Under the pieces are notes generated by a model. It was not told where the DNA came from and did not search any database. It was given only the letters and a program-made list of their open reading frames with translations. A program made the translations under genes and the position numbers. DNA of 64,000 bases from Niveispirillum cyanobacteriorum. GTDB lineage: Bacteria > Pseudomonadota > Alphaproteobacteria > Azospirillales > Azospirillaceae. The stretch is from the NCBI RefSeq assembly GCF_002868735.1, contig NZ_CP025611.1, positions 2,660,501 through 2,724,500 of the forward strand, in the 5' to 3' direction. Of the stretch, positions 53,639 through 63,090 are shown piece by piece. Every line of letters starts with the position of its first letter. Position 1 is the stretch's first letter.

Positions 53639-54802
53639 TCAGACGGGCGTGGGCCCGTCCGCCGTCAACAAATGTGAGCAGGAAAGGCGCTTGGCCTCTG
53701 CCACCAGATCGCCGGGCGCCCCCATGGCGGCAACCGTGTGCCAGCCCTGGGCGCGCAAGGCCTGCGCCTCGGCATAATCGGTGCCCAGCGGCAGCAGAAC
53801 ACGCTTGACCGGCGAGGGGCCGGGCAGGGCGCGCAGGACGGTGTCGGTATAGAGTGTAAAGCCCGTGGCGGGTTCGCCCACCGGGTCGGCACCGCCGGTG
53901 CGATACCGGCCACCACGGCCCAGTTCACCGCGCACACCGCGCGCGAAGATCGTGAAGCTGACGCCCGTCTGATACTCAAACCCGCGCATTTCCACAGGAT
54001 CGATGGTGACGGAAAGGCCCGGTGCCGCCGCCGCGATCAGGCGCACGACATCGGCCAGTTCCTGACGCGCAGCCTTGGCCACATCGGGCAGGTCCACGGC
54101 GGACAGCCGTTCGACCGCCGCAGGTGCTGGGCCGCTGGCATTCAGGATGGACAGGAACAGGGGGGCGTGCGGGCCGGCGGCATCGGCCACGGCGGCGGCA
54201 TCCCGATGATCCAGGGCGGCGCGCAGGCGGGCGTAATCATCATCCGACAGGGACAGGGCGCGGGCCACGGCGGGCACCAGCGTCGGCACCGTCAGATCGA
54301 TGGAAATGCCCTTGGCCCCCACCGATGACAGCGCACTGGCCGCCAGCAGAATGATCTCGGCATCCGCCTCGGCCCGGTCGGGGCCAATCAGTTCCACGCC
54401 CACCTGCCCGAACTGCCGCTCCTGGCGCAGGCTGCTGCCCTTCACGCGCAGCACCTGCCCCGCATAGGACAGGCGCAGCGGGCGCGGTGCCTTGCGCAGG
54501 CGGGTCGTGGCGATGCGGGCGACCTGCGGTGTCATGTCGGACCGCACGCCCATCATCCGCTGTGACACCGGGTCCATGATGCGGAAGGTCTGGTTGGCCA
54601 GGCTGGCGGCGGAGCCGGACAGCAGCCCTTCCTCGAACTCCACCAGCGGGGGTTTCACCCGTTCATAGCCGTGGCGATGGAATTCCTTCAGCAGACGGCC
54701 AACAACCTGCGCCTCATGCTCTGCATCCGGAGGAAGCAGGTCACGCAGTCCGGTGGGCAGCAGCGCCTTGGCCGCCAGGGCCTTGGGGGGCGTATCGGTC
54801 AT
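53639..54802 (-). CDS. hisZ: ATP phosphoribosyltransferase regulatory subunit HisZ
   Basis: This 387-residue protein resembles a histidyl-tRNA synthetase catalytic core that has become the regulatory partner of short-form HisG in histidine synthesis. LPTGLRDLLPPDAEHEAQV, the class II motif 2 region SYAGQVLRVKGSSLRQERQFGQVGVELIG and GFEYQTGVSFTIFA are visible, and the anticodon-binding domain is missing. hisG is not in the window. Confidence 0.9.
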   Translation of the reverse strand: MTDTPPKALAAKALLPTGLRDLLPPDAEHEAQVVGRLLKEFHRHGYERVKPPLVEFEEGLLSGSAASLANQTFRIMDPVSQRMMGVRSDMTPQVARIATTRLRKAPRPLRLSYAGQVLRVKGSSLRQERQFGQVGVELIGPDRAEADAEIILLAASALSSVGAKGISIDLTVPTLVPAVARALSLSDDDYARLRAALDHRDAAAVADAAGPHAPLFLSILNASGPAPAAVERLSAVDLPDVAKAARQELADVVRLIAAAAPGLSVTIDPVEMRGFEYQTGVSFTIFARGVRGELGRGGRYRTGGADPVGEPATGFTLYTDTVLRALPGPSPVKRVLLPLGTDYAEAQALRAQGWHTVAAMGAPGDLVAEAKRLSCSHLLTADGPTPV

Positions 54803-54939
54803 GTCTTGAGCTTACCGATGGTGAGTGCCGTCAAGCGAAGGGAGGAACCCCAACACCGGTAACCGGTCTTAGCCCAGGGGCCGGTTTCACGCAAATGCAA
54901 ACACCCCGCATGGGCGGGCGGGCAGCCTTGCGTGGGGGC

Positions 54940-55488
54940 TCACCCCTTCGCCGCCGCCAGGGCCAGTTGCAGCGGCAGGGCGTTGGTGGCCAGCACCGTC
55001 AGGATTTCCAGCACGACCAGACCGGCGGCGACAGCGGCGGGGCAGCCGACGGCGGCACGGACGCTGAACCAGCTATAGACCAAGCTCCAAAGGACCAGAC
55101 CGATGCCGATGCCATTGGCGACGGGCAGAGTGGATTCCAGGGCCACAGCCAGGGCGACAAGGCCGGCGGCGGTGCTGACGATGCTGCACCAGAGATAGGT
55201 GGACACGAACAGCGGGAAGCGGTCGCCATGCCCGGTGCCGGCCAGGATTTGCGACACGGCCAGCATGTAGCCGGTCATCTGCACCGCCGACACTGACGCC
55301 GACAGCAGCAGGTAGGTTGTGACCTCCACCCCATCGGGCAGGGCCATCAGGTCCGACACGGCCTGGGCCAGCAGCAGCGGCACCAGCAGCACCAGGTTGC
55401 GCCAGGCAGCCGCCGGTGACGGATCGAAAAAGCCAATGCCGCGCCCATCAAGAGCGGCCAGCCGGATGGCCCCGACCAAGGGGATCAT
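54940..55488 (-). CDS. Integral membrane protein of unknown function
   Basis: This 182-residue protein has four or five membrane segments (for example [38 protein letters not shown] and [20 protein letters not shown]). I do not recognise a family, though the layout is reminiscent of Yip1-like proteins. Its ATG overlaps the dapE stop by 4 bp, so the two are probably co-translated. Confidence 0.65.
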   Translation of the reverse strand: MIPLVGAIRLAALDGRGIGFFDPSPAAAWRNLVLLVPLLLAQAVSDLMALPDGVEVTTYLLLSASVSAVQMTGYMLAVSQILAGTGHGDRFPLFVSTYLWCSIVSTAAGLVALAVALESTLPVANGIGIGLVLWSLVYSWFSVRAAVGCPAAVAAGLVVLEILTVLATNALPLQLALAAAKG

Positions 55489-56639
55489 GCCGCCGCCTTG
55501 CCGAAGAAATCGGCCAGGACACGGTCATAGATGGCAGCCAGCGTGCGGATATCGGCGACATCCACATGTTCATCGACCTTATGCATGGTCTGTCCGACCA
55601 GCCCGAATTCCACCACGGGGCAAAAATTCTTAATAAAGCGGGCGTCGGACGTACCGCCCGAGGTGGACAGTTCCGGCGTCTTGCCCGTCACGGCGGTGAC
55701 AGCCCCGGCGACGGTGGCGACCAGGGCGCCCGGCGGGGTCAGGAATGCCTCTCCCGAAACGGCCATTTTCAGATCCCAGGTGCCGCCCACTTCCTCCAGC
55801 ACGTCAAGGATATGGGCCTCCAGGCTTTTCGGCGTGTGCAGGTCGTTGAAGCGGATATTGAACTTGGCCGTGCCCTTGGCGGGGATGACGTTGCTGGCCG
55901 GGTTGCCGACATCGATGGTGGTGATGGCCAGCGTGCTGGGCTGGAAATGCGGGGTGCCTTCGTCCAGCGGGCTGTCGGCCAGCATGGACAGCGCCTTGGT
56001 CAGGCGCGGCAGGGGATTGTCGGCCAGATGCGGATAGGCGACATGCCCTTGTGCGCCATAGGCAGTCAATGTGGCCGTCACCGACCCGCGCCGCCCGATC
56101 TTCATCATGTCGCCCATGACGCGCGGGTTGGTGGGTTCGCCCACCAGACAGGCGTCGATCACCTCTCCATTCGCCTGCATCCAGTCCAGCACCTTGCGCG
56201 TGCCATTGATGCTGGGCCCTTCCTCATCCCCTGTGATCAGCAGGGAGATGGAACCATCCGGCGTACCATTCCGGTCCAGAAATGATTTTACCGCCGAGGT
56301 GAAGGCGGCAATCGCACCCTTCATATCGGACGTACCGCGACCGTAAAGTTTGCCGTTGATGATTTCGGCTGCGAAAGGATCAACGGTCCATGCCGCCGCA
56401 TCACCGACTGGCACCACGTCTGTGTGCCCGGCGAAGCAGAAATTCGGGCTGCCGGTCCCCAATCGGGCATAGAGATTATCGACCGGATCGGTTCCCGCCT
56501 CTTCAAACACCAGCCGCGTGCAGGTGAAGCCCATCTGTTCCAGCACCCGCTGCAACACACCCAGCGCACCGGCATCGGCGGGCGTGACGCTGGGGCAACG
56601 GATCAGGTCCTGGGTCAGGGCGACGGGATCGATGGTCAT
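55485..56639 (-). CDS. dapE: Succinyl-diaminopimelate desuccinylase
   Basis: This 384-residue zinc amidohydrolase acts in lysine and peptidoglycan precursor synthesis. Metal ligands appear in [14 protein letters not shown] and the catalytic glutamate in [16 protein letters not shown], with [21 protein letters not shown] near the C-terminus. It is co-directional with a membrane-protein gene that overlaps its stop. Confidence 0.93.
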   Translation of the reverse strand: MTIDPVALTQDLIRCPSVTPADAGALGVLQRVLEQMGFTCTRLVFEEAGTDPVDNLYARLGTGSPNFCFAGHTDVVPVGDAAAWTVDPFAAEIINGKLYGRGTSDMKGAIAAFTSAVKSFLDRNGTPDGSISLLITGDEEGPSINGTRKVLDWMQANGEVIDACLVGEPTNPRVMGDMMKIGRRGSVTATLTAYGAQGHVAYPHLADNPLPRLTKALSMLADSPLDEGTPHFQPSTLAITTIDVGNPASNVIPAKGTAKFNIRFNDLHTPKSLEAHILDVLEEVGGTWDLKMAVSGEAFLTPPGALVATVAGAVTAVTGKTPELSTSGGTSDARFIKNFCPVVEFGLVGQTMHKVDEHVDVADIRTLAAIYDRVLADFFGKAAA

Positions 56640-56690
56640 GGGGTGGGACTCTGGCAGGAAAGATAACTAGGTCTAGCAGAAAGCACCTCC

Positions 56691-56811
56691 CGTCATCCCG
56701 GCGAAAGCCGGGACCCTGGGGCCACAGGATCGAACCTTGACGCTTCGCAGACTGGCGGTGCGGGAAGGCCGGGCGCCTGGCCCCTGGGTCCCGGCTTCCG
56801 CCGGGATGACG
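56691..56811. repeat. Inverted-repeat element (CGTCATCCCGGCG family), copy 4
   Basis: The 121-bp element has arms starting CGTCAT at 56691 and ending ATGACG at 56811. It fills most of the gap between dapE and the gamma-glutamyltransferase gene, ending 15 bp before the latter's stop. Confidence 0.88.
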
Positions 56812-56825
56812 AAGGATCGTGACGA

Positions 56826-58607
56826 TCAATAGCCCGCTGCGTGGCCGTCGACGCGCATTTCGGTGCCGGCGCGGTAGACGCCGTTCGCATGGTCGCGGAC
56901 GATGGCTTCATAGCTGCCATAATGCAGGCCGGGCTTCACCTCCACCTTGTGACCGCGCTTCTTCAGCTCCTCGATCACGGCGGGCGACACGCCCTGCTCG
57001 ACATAGACGATCCCCACGCCGTCGCCGGCTTCACCGGTCGGTTCAGGCGATCCTTCATGCTGCCAACGCGAGGCGTCGCCGGCTTCCTGCACATTCATGC
57101 CGAAATCGATCATGTTGACCAGGACCTGGGTATGGCCCTGCGGCTGCATACCGCCGCCCATCACGCCATAGGCGGCAAAGGGCTGGTTATCCTTGGTCAC
57201 AAAACCGGGGATGATGGTGTGGAAGGGGCGCTTGCCGGGCGCATAGACGTTGGGATGCTTGGGATCCAGCGCGAACTGCTCGCCGCGATCCTGCAGCATG
57301 AAGCCCAAACCGTCAGGGACCAGACCGGAGCCCATGCCGCGATAGTTGGACTGGATCAGCGCCACCATCAGACCGTCCTTGTCGGCGGTGGACAGGAAGA
57401 TCGTGTCATGGCTTTCCGGCATGATGCCGGTTTCCGGTGCCCCGGCCTTCTTCATGTCGATCTGGGCGCGGCGCTTGGCGGCATAGTCCTTGGAGATCAA
57501 GGTGCTGATGGGCAGCTTCACGAATTCCTGATCGGCATACCAGCGCGAGCGGTCGGCAAAGGCCAGCTTCTTGGCTTCCACCGAGACATGAATGAAATCG
57601 GCGCTGTTATGGCCCATGGATTTCAGGTCGTAGCCTTCCAGAATGTTCAGCATCTGGAGCGTGGCCAGACCCTGGCCATTGGGCGGGATCTGCCAGACAT
57701 CATAGCCGCGATAATTGGTGGAGATGGGCTCCACCCACTGCGCCTTGAAATCTGCGAAATCCTCGTACCGCAGGGGGCCGCCGATACGCTTCATATAGGC
57801 ATCGATGGTCTTGGCGATGGGGCCCTTGTAATAGGCGTCATGACCGCCCTTGGCCACCAGCGACAGCGACTTGGCGAGGTCGGGATTGTGGAAGATCTGA
57901 CCGGCCACCGGGGCCTTGCCGTCGATCAGGAAGGTCTTCTTGGCATTGTCCAGTTCCTCAATCACGCTTCCCATCTGGTCGAAGCGGCGGAAATTGGCGG
58001 CCCAGCCCTTGGCGATGAAGGGCGATAGGGGGAAACCGTCATTGGCATAGGCAATAGCCGGGGCCAGTACCTTGTCCAGCGGCAGCTTGCCGTAATTCTT
58101 GTGCAGTTCCACCCAGCCGGCCACAGCACCGGGGACAGTGACGGACAAGGAGCCATGGGAGGGGATCATCTTGCCCGGCCCCAGACGCTTGACCAGATCG
58201 TCCAGCGTCTGTCCCTTGGGCGCGCGGCCTGACGCGTTCAGGCCCACAACCTTGTTCTGCTTGGGGTCCCAGATCAGGGCGAACAGGTCGCCGCCCATGC
58301 CACTGCCCGTCGGTTCCACCAGGCCTAAGGTGGCGTTGGCAGCAATGGCGGCGTCCACGGCACTGCCGCCCTGTTGCAGGATGGAGATGGCGACCTGGGT
58401 CGCCAGCGGCTGCGACGTGGCGGCAGCACCATTCTTAGCGATGATCTCTGACCGGCCCGCGAAATTCGCACCGACCAGACGGTCACCACGCCCGGCCTGC
58501 GCGCCGTCCACATAATCGGCAGCGACGGCGGTGTCCGTGATGATCGGCATGACACACAGCGCCCCCAGAAGCAGCGTGGCCAGCCCACGCTTTGTCCCTT
58601 GATGCAT
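56826..58607 (-). CDS. ggt: Gamma-glutamyltransferase (Ntn-hydrolase)
   Basis: This 593-residue precursor starts with a signal peptide (residues 1-30) and self-cleaves to two subunits. The processing and catalytic threonine is Thr402 in PESHDTIFLSTADKDG, with SNYRGMGSGLVP and GVMGGGMQPQGHTQVLVNM downstream. The N-terminal GGSAVDAAIAANATLGLVEP and GSGMGGDLFALI are typical. The threonine motif DTIFLS differs from the classic TTHYS of E. coli Ggt; this variant is common in a side branch of the family, so the substrate may not be glutathione. Confidence 0.88.
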   Translation of the reverse strand: MHQGTKRGLATLLLGALCVMPIITDTAVAADYVDGAQAGRGDRLVGANFAGRSEIIAKNGAAATSQPLATQVAISILQQGGSAVDAAIAANATLGLVEPTGSGMGGDLFALIWDPKQNKVVGLNASGRAPKGQTLDDLVKRLGPGKMIPSHGSLSVTVPGAVAGWVELHKNYGKLPLDKVLAPAIAYANDGFPLSPFIAKGWAANFRRFDQMGSVIEELDNAKKTFLIDGKAPVAGQIFHNPDLAKSLSLVAKGGHDAYYKGPIAKTIDAYMKRIGGPLRYEDFADFKAQWVEPISTNYRGYDVWQIPPNGQGLATLQMLNILEGYDLKSMGHNSADFIHVSVEAKKLAFADRSRWYADQEFVKLPISTLISKDYAAKRRAQIDMKKAGAPETGIMPESHDTIFLSTADKDGLMVALIQSNYRGMGSGLVPDGLGFMLQDRGEQFALDPKHPNVYAPGKRPFHTIIPGFVTKDNQPFAAYGVMGGGMQPQGHTQVLVNMIDFGMNVQEAGDASRWQHEGSPEPTGEAGDGVGIVYVEQGVSPAVIEELKKRGHKVEVKPGLHYGSYEAIVRDHANGVYRAGTEMRVDGHAAGY

Positions 58608-58777
58608 AGTCCGATTGCCTTCCTGTGCCTGGATTGCGGGCCTTCGCCCTGTCCCATTGTCCGCCGGTTTCCCAGCGCCTTTGCTTGTACGTCCGCTGCC
58701 TTGTGGCGGCAACCCTTGCGGCCGGCCTATGCCCCGTGCCAGCCTGCGCCAAATCCGTTCTGCCGGGAGATGTGATC

Positions 58778-59677
58778 GTGCGGGTAATGGTCAATGGTGC
58801 GCCGCTTTATTTCGATGTCGAAGGCGCGGAACTGGTGCCCGACGGGGGCAGTCTGCGGAAGAAGCCCACGCTGCTGCTGCTGCATGGAGGGCCGGGGTTT
58901 GATCATGCCAGCTTCAAGCCAGCCTTCAGCGGTCTGTCGGCGGATGCGCAGGTGATCTATCTGGACCATCGCGGGCAGGGGCGCAGCGGCGGCAGCGATC
59001 CCGCCACCTGGACGCTGGCGCAATGGGCCGATGATGTGAAGGGGTTCTGCGACACGCTGGAGATCGAAAAGCCGTACGTGCTGGGCAACAGTTTCGGCGG
59101 CTTTGTCGCCATGGAATATCTGCGCCGCCATCCCGGCCACGCGGCGGGGGTCATTCTGTCCTCCACGTCGGCGCGCATGCAGCTTGACCTGATCGTGAAG
59201 GCCTTCACCCGGCGCGGCGGACCCGCCATCGGGCAGGCGGCGGATGATTTCTGGTCCGATATCAAGGCCGACAAGGTCCTGCCCTATGCGGCCCAGGTCA
59301 TGCCTTACTACACCGTGAAGGCGCCGATGGATGGGCCGGGCCGGGCGCGGTCCATTATGCGGCCAGAGGTTCTGGAACATTTCTCCGGCAAGGGCGGGGA
59401 GATGTGGGGCATGGATTTCCGCGACAGCCTGCCGCGCGTCACCGATCCGGTTCTGGTGCTGTGCGGGGATCAGGACCCGATCACGCCGTGGGAGTGTTCG
59501 GAGGAGATCATCGGCCTGCTGCCCAAGGCGACCAGTCAGTTGCACCGGTTCCCGCATTGCGGGCACGGCACCTTCCGCGACGATCCCGATGGCACCTTTG
59601 CCCTGATCCGGAAGTTCATGGGTGTCGGCCACACGGTGGAATCCGGGCAGGGGGTACCCATTAACGCCCCGGTGTGA
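58778..59677 (+). CDS. Alpha/beta hydrolase, prolyl-aminopeptidase-like
   Basis: This 299-residue enzyme has an alpha/beta hydrolase fold: oxyanion region LLLLHGGPGFDHASF, DHRGQGRS, the nucleophile elbow GNSFGG, an Asp in LVLCGDQDPITPWE and the His in PHCGHGTF. Proline iminopeptidases share this layout, but the substrate is unknown. GTG 58778 is chosen because GGGAG lies 8 nt upstream. An in-frame extension back to 58625 would add a possible signal peptide (VRCLVAATLAAGLCPVPACA), so an exported form is possible. Confidence 0.75.
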   Translation: MRVMVNGAPLYFDVEGAELVPDGGSLRKKPTLLLLHGGPGFDHASFKPAFSGLSADAQVIYLDHRGQGRSGGSDPATWTLAQWADDVKGFCDTLEIEKPYVLGNSFGGFVAMEYLRRHPGHAAGVILSSTSARMQLDLIVKAFTRRGGPAIGQAADDFWSDIKADKVLPYAAQVMPYYTVKAPMDGPGRARSIMRPEVLEHFSGKGGEMWGMDFRDSLPRVTDPVLVLCGDQDPITPWECSEEIIGLLPKATSQLHRFPHCGHGTFRDDPDGTFALIRKFMGVGHTVESGQGVPINAPV

Positions 59678-59748
59678 GGGGCGTCACTGCGGGGCGGGTG
59701 CGGGTGGTCCATTCCCGTTAACCAAACTTGAACAATGCTCACCCGATC

Positions 59749-60759
59749 ATGTCACGCGCCCGCACCCTTTTCCTGTTGCTGCTGGCCGGCCTGGCCCTGT
59801 CCGGGCCGGTGCGGGCGGAGATTACCGGGCCGACGGCGGGGGCGGAGACGGGCACCCTGACCCTGATCCTGGAGAACGATCTGTTCTACAACCTGGATCG
59901 CCATTACACGAACGGGGTGCAGGCGGTCTGGACCACGGCGCGGGACGAGGTGCCGGACTGGACCCGCCGCTGGGCGCGGTGGGTGCCGTTCTTTGCCCAG
60001 GATGGGCACGTGCGAGCGGTGTTCGCGGTGGGTCAGAACATGTACACGCCCAGCGACATTGAAACCCGCAACCCGCCCTTGAACGAGCGGCCCTATGCCG
60101 GCTGGCTGCATGGGTCCGCCGGCCTGATCAATGAGACCAACCGTCGGATGGACCAGCTGCAGTTGACGCTGGGCGTTGTGGGGCCGGCATCGCTGGCCGA
60201 ACCGGCGCAGAAGATCGTCCACCGCCTAACCGACGCGCCCCGGCCACAGGGTTGGGACACGCAACTGCATAATGAACCGGGCGTGGTCGTCACCTATCAG
60301 CGCAGCTGGCGCTATGATCTGGTGGAAACCACGGGCTTCGGCATCGACATCATGCCCCATGTCGGCGGGGCGGTCGGCAATGTCTCCACCTATGCCGATG
60401 CCGGCTTTATGCTGCGCGCCGGATGGCAATTGCCCGCCGATTTCGGCCCCGCCCGCATCCAGCCATCCCTGCCCGGCAGCGGCTTCTTTGAACCCGACGC
60501 ACGCCATCCTGTGGGTTTCTATTGGTTCTTGGGCTTCTCCGGTCGGGCCGTGGCCCGCAATATCTTCCTGGATGGCAATACGTTCCGCGACAGCCGGTCG
60601 GTGGACCGCAAGGTCTGGGTCGCGGATGTGCAGGCGGGTATGGCCATCAATATCTATGATGCCCGCATTACCTATACCCATGTCTTCCGAACCCGCGAGT
60701 TCAGCGGTCAGAAAGAAGGGGATGAGTATGGGGCGGTGGCCGTGACCTGGCAGTTCTGA
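59749..60759 (+). CDS. LpxR-like (lipid A deacylase) outer-membrane protein
   Basis: This 336-residue protein has a signal peptide (MSRARTLFLLLLAGLALSGP, cleavage near residue 24) and the N-terminal signature TLTLILENDLFYNLDRHYTNG seen in LpxR/DUF2219 proteins. The rest is beta-rich, with NERPYAGWL and a C-terminal Phe (VAVTWQF) expected of an outer-membrane barrel. LpxR removes 3'-acyl chains from lipid A in Salmonella; activity here is inferred. A TTG at 59728 is in frame but has no ribosome-binding site. Confidence 0.82.
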   Translation: MSRARTLFLLLLAGLALSGPVRAEITGPTAGAETGTLTLILENDLFYNLDRHYTNGVQAVWTTARDEVPDWTRRWARWVPFFAQDGHVRAVFAVGQNMYTPSDIETRNPPLNERPYAGWLHGSAGLINETNRRMDQLQLTLGVVGPASLAEPAQKIVHRLTDAPRPQGWDTQLHNEPGVVVTYQRSWRYDLVETTGFGIDIMPHVGGAVGNVSTYADAGFMLRAGWQLPADFGPARIQPSLPGSGFFEPDARHPVGFYWFLGFSGRAVARNIFLDGNTFRDSRSVDRKVWVADVQAGMAINIYDARITYTHVFRTREFSGQKEGDEYGAVAVTWQF

Positions 60760-60799
60760 TCCTGCCGACATTTCCCCAATGACGGGAAATTGCATGGAC

Positions 60800-60827
60800 T
60801 TGCAATCGCAATTTGACTGAATATGAA
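60800..60827 (+). promoter_or_regulatory. Possible promoter for the 27-residue ORF
   Basis: TTGCAA (60800-60805) and TATGAA (60822-60827) are spaced by 16 bp, followed by a GC hairpin (60830-60857). Confidence 0.35.
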
Positions 60828-60829
60828 AA

Positions 60830-60857
60830 CGGCGGACCGCAATCCCGCGGCCCGCCG
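60830..60857 (+). promoter_or_regulatory. GC hairpin before the 27-residue ORF
   Basis: CGGCGGACCGC (60830-60840) pairs with GCGGCCCGCCG (60847-60857) with one mismatch and a 6-nt loop (aatccc). There is no T-run, so it is not a typical terminator; it ends 8 nt before GGAGG. Confidence 0.45.
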
Positions 60858-60873
60858 TCTATGGAGGTACGAC

Positions 60874-60957
60874 ATGCGCAAACTGTCGTGTCTCCTGGTG
60901 CTCCGTATCCCCATCTGGCGGCGGCGTGTTTTGCACGTCACCATCATGCTGGGGTAA
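60874..60957 (+). CDS. Possible 27-residue peptide
   Basis: An ATG at 60874 stands 6-7 nt after a perfect GGAGG and opens a frame of 27 codons: MRKLSCLLVLRIPIW, then RRRVLHVTIMLG, with an arginine cluster RRR. It follows a promoter-like pair and a strong hairpin. It could be a small regulatory or membrane peptide; the evidence is the ribosome-binding site only. The surrounding gap (60760-61062) holds nothing else that I can call. Confidence 0.35.
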   Translation: MRKLSCLLVLRIPIWRRRVLHVTIMLG

Positions 60958-61062
60958 GGACCTAGGAGAGGGCAGGCCGGGTCTAGCCACCCGTCCTACC
61001 TTCCTCTTCACTATAGGTGAAACCCGCGCACAAGTCTATCGGTGCGAGAGTAATCGTACCGA

Positions 61063-62016
61063 TCAGCCCAGGCCCTTCTGGCCCATATCCAGGAACTTCT
61101 GACGGCGATTCTGGCGCAGGGTTGCACCATCCTGACCACGCAGACCTTCCAGCGCATCCTCGATGGCATTGCCCAGCGCGCTGATCGTTTCCTCGCGCCG
61201 ACGATGAGCGCCGCCGATCGGCTCCATCACCACGCGGTCGATCACCGCCAGTTCCTTTAGATCCTGTGCCGTCAGGCGCAGGGCCTGGGCCGCATCGGCG
61301 GCGTTGGCGGCAGAACGCCAGAGGATGGAGGCGCAGCCTTCGGGCGAGATCACCGAATAGATCGAATGTTCCAGCATCAGCACGCGGTCGGCGGCAGCGA
61401 TGGCGATCGCGCCACCGGACCCGCCCTCACCGATGATGGTGGAAACCATCGGGACGTTGAGGCGCAGGCAGCTTTCGATGGATTTGGCGATGGCTTCAGC
61501 CTGGCCGCGTTCTTCCGCCGACACACCGGGGAAAGCACCAGCCGTGTCGACCAGCGAAATAACGGGCAGGTTGAAACGATCGGCCATGGCCATCAGGCGC
61601 TGGGCCTTGCGGTAACCTTCCGGCTTGGCCATACCGAAATTGTGCTTCACGCGGCTTTCGGTGTCGTTGCCCTTCTCCTGGCCGATCACGACCACGGAAC
61701 GGCCCCGGAAACGGCCCAGCCCACCGATAACAGCGCGATCCTCTCCGAACAGGCGGTCGCCCGCCAGCGGGGTGAAATCGGTGATCAGCGCCTGGACATA
61801 GTCAAGGCAATGGGGCCGGTTCGGGTGGCGGGCCACCTGCACCTTCTGCGCCGGGGTCAGCTTGGCATAGGTGGCGCGCAGCAGCTTATCCACCTTGTCC
61901 TGAAGCTTCTTCACCTCGTCGGCGATGTTCAGATCACCGCCATCGGCAAGGTGGCGCAGCTCCTCGATCTTGGATTCCAGCTCCGCGATCGGCTTTTCGA
62001 ATTCCAGGAAATGCAT
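61063..62016 (-). CDS. accA: Acetyl-CoA carboxylase carboxyltransferase subunit alpha
   Basis: This 317-residue subunit pairs with AccD to transfer carboxyl groups to acetyl-CoA in fatty acid synthesis. It begins [20 protein letters not shown], then RDRAVIGG-like [45 protein letters not shown], and [35 protein letters not shown], all diagnostic. Repeat copy I lies upstream. Confidence 0.96.
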   Translation of the reverse strand: MHFLEFEKPIAELESKIEELRHLADGGDLNIADEVKKLQDKVDKLLRATYAKLTPAQKVQVARHPNRPHCLDYVQALITDFTPLAGDRLFGEDRAVIGGLGRFRGRSVVVIGQEKGNDTESRVKHNFGMAKPEGYRKAQRLMAMADRFNLPVISLVDTAGAFPGVSAEERGQAEAIAKSIESCLRLNVPMVSTIIGEGGSGGAIAIAAADRVLMLEHSIYSVISPEGCASILWRSAANAADAAQALRLTAQDLKELAVIDRVVMEPIGGAHRRREETISALGNAIEDALEGLRGQDGATLRQNRRQKFLDMGQKGLG

Positions 62017-62107
62017 CGACGTGACTGTTCCGCCCTTGGCACTGAAGCGGGCTGATTAGCATGAGATGGGGCCGAGGGCCATAGTGTGTGTGCGCAAATG
62101 TGAGGTG

Positions 62108-62212
62108 CCGGTGGTCATCCGTGATGATCACTGGCAGGCCAGCGACCGCTGGCCCGGACCCCCGTGGGTCCGTGAGCCAAGCCGCCGGATGGCGGCGCCC
62201 GGCACCTGAGGG
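62108..62212 (-). repeat. Four-hairpin intergenic repeat, copy I (inverted)
   Basis: TGAGGG at 62207-62212 is the inverse of CCCTCA. Stem 1 is GCCGCC-ggat-GGCGGC, stem 2 CGGACCC-ccgt-GGGTCCG and stem 3 GGCCAGC-gacc-GCTGGCC. Stem 4 is CCGGTGGTCAT (62108-62118) with ATGATCACTGG (62124-62134), whose two non-Watson-Crick positions are G-U pairs in plus-strand RNA. It lies between accA and the MOSC gene. Confidence 0.86.
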
Positions 62213-62224
62213 GGCAATGAAACC

Positions 62225-62989
62225 TTAATCCAAAACCTGAACCGCATCCCCTGGCTTGATCTCCCCGCCCTGTTCGACGCGGGCATAGACGCCGCAGACC
62301 ACATGGTCGAAGCCGCTTTTCAGCGCCTTCAGCAAAGCCATGTCGCGTTCGCCTGTCGCGGGGTTCACCTCCACCGCCGCACAGCGGGTGGTAGTTTTGA
62401 ACACGGACAGCACCGTATCGCCAATGGCGATGCGCTTGTCCACCCAGGCCATTTCCGCCCAGGGTTCCAGGCCCGCCAGGTGCAGATTGGCGCGGAAACG
62501 CAGGGGATCGACGGGCCGCTGCGTCACCCGCCCGATATCCTTCACCGAGGCCAGGTTCAGCAGCGACACGGCCTTGTCCGGAATATCGGTGAAGTTATGG
62601 CCGGGGCTTTCCACGATCTTATAGGGACCGGGGACAGCAGCATCCTTCATATAGGCGGACAGAAACTGATCGATCAGCAGACGGCCCGTGGCCGTATCAA
62701 TGCGCCCGCCGGCCACCCGTTTGCCATTGCGGTTCAGGACCAGCATGCAGGTGGCGGGATCAAACACGGCCTGCAAAGTCGCCAGCTTTTCATCCCGCAA
62801 CAGCACCAGGAAGTTGGTCTTCGGCTTCCAGGCTGGTTCCAGCGGGTCGAACTGCGTCGCCCGATGCAGAATGGCGAAGCGCCGGTCATGCGGCAGGCAG
62901 CCGCCCGGCGTCAGGGTGACATGGTCCAGCGTCTGGGCGGTCAGGCCCTTCACGGGATAATAGTGAATAGTGTCAAGTTTGATGGACAT
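62225..62989 (-). CDS. MOSC domain-containing protein
   Basis: This 254-residue protein has an N-terminal MOSC_N beta region (LDTIHYYPVKGLTAQTLDHVTLTPGG) and a C-terminal MOSC domain with the sulfur-carrying cysteine in TTTRCAAVEVNPATGERD. Relatives (YcbX, mARC) handle the molybdenum cofactor and reduce N-hydroxylated compounds. There is no fused ferredoxin domain here, unlike YcbX. The start is ATG 62989. Confidence 0.88.
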   Translation of the reverse strand: MSIKLDTIHYYPVKGLTAQTLDHVTLTPGGCLPHDRRFAILHRATQFDPLEPAWKPKTNFLVLLRDEKLATLQAVFDPATCMLVLNRNGKRVAGGRIDTATGRLLIDQFLSAYMKDAAVPGPYKIVESPGHNFTDIPDKAVSLLNLASVKDIGRVTQRPVDPLRFRANLHLAGLEPWAEMAWVDKRIAIGDTVLSVFKTTTRCAAVEVNPATGERDMALLKALKSGFDHVVCGVYARVEQGGEIKPGDAVQVLD

Positions 62990-63090
62990 GATGGCGACAG
63001 GATAATCTGCCCTGCGGTCACGGCGCAACCCGGACAATACCCAAAAACCGGTAATTTGGTTTCCTAATTGCGGTGTCGCCACCTGTAACG

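Noticed and set aside
60708-60947. An 80-codon minus-strand frame between the LpxR-like gene and accA
   Set aside because: It has no ribosome-binding site or recognisable domain and runs through the 3' end of the LpxR-like gene and the 27-codon frame.
11-62212. The repeats as a dispersed CRISPR-like array
   Set aside because: Copies are tens of kilobases apart, have no regular spacers and no cas genes; each copy is a chain of hairpins, so a different class of repeat.
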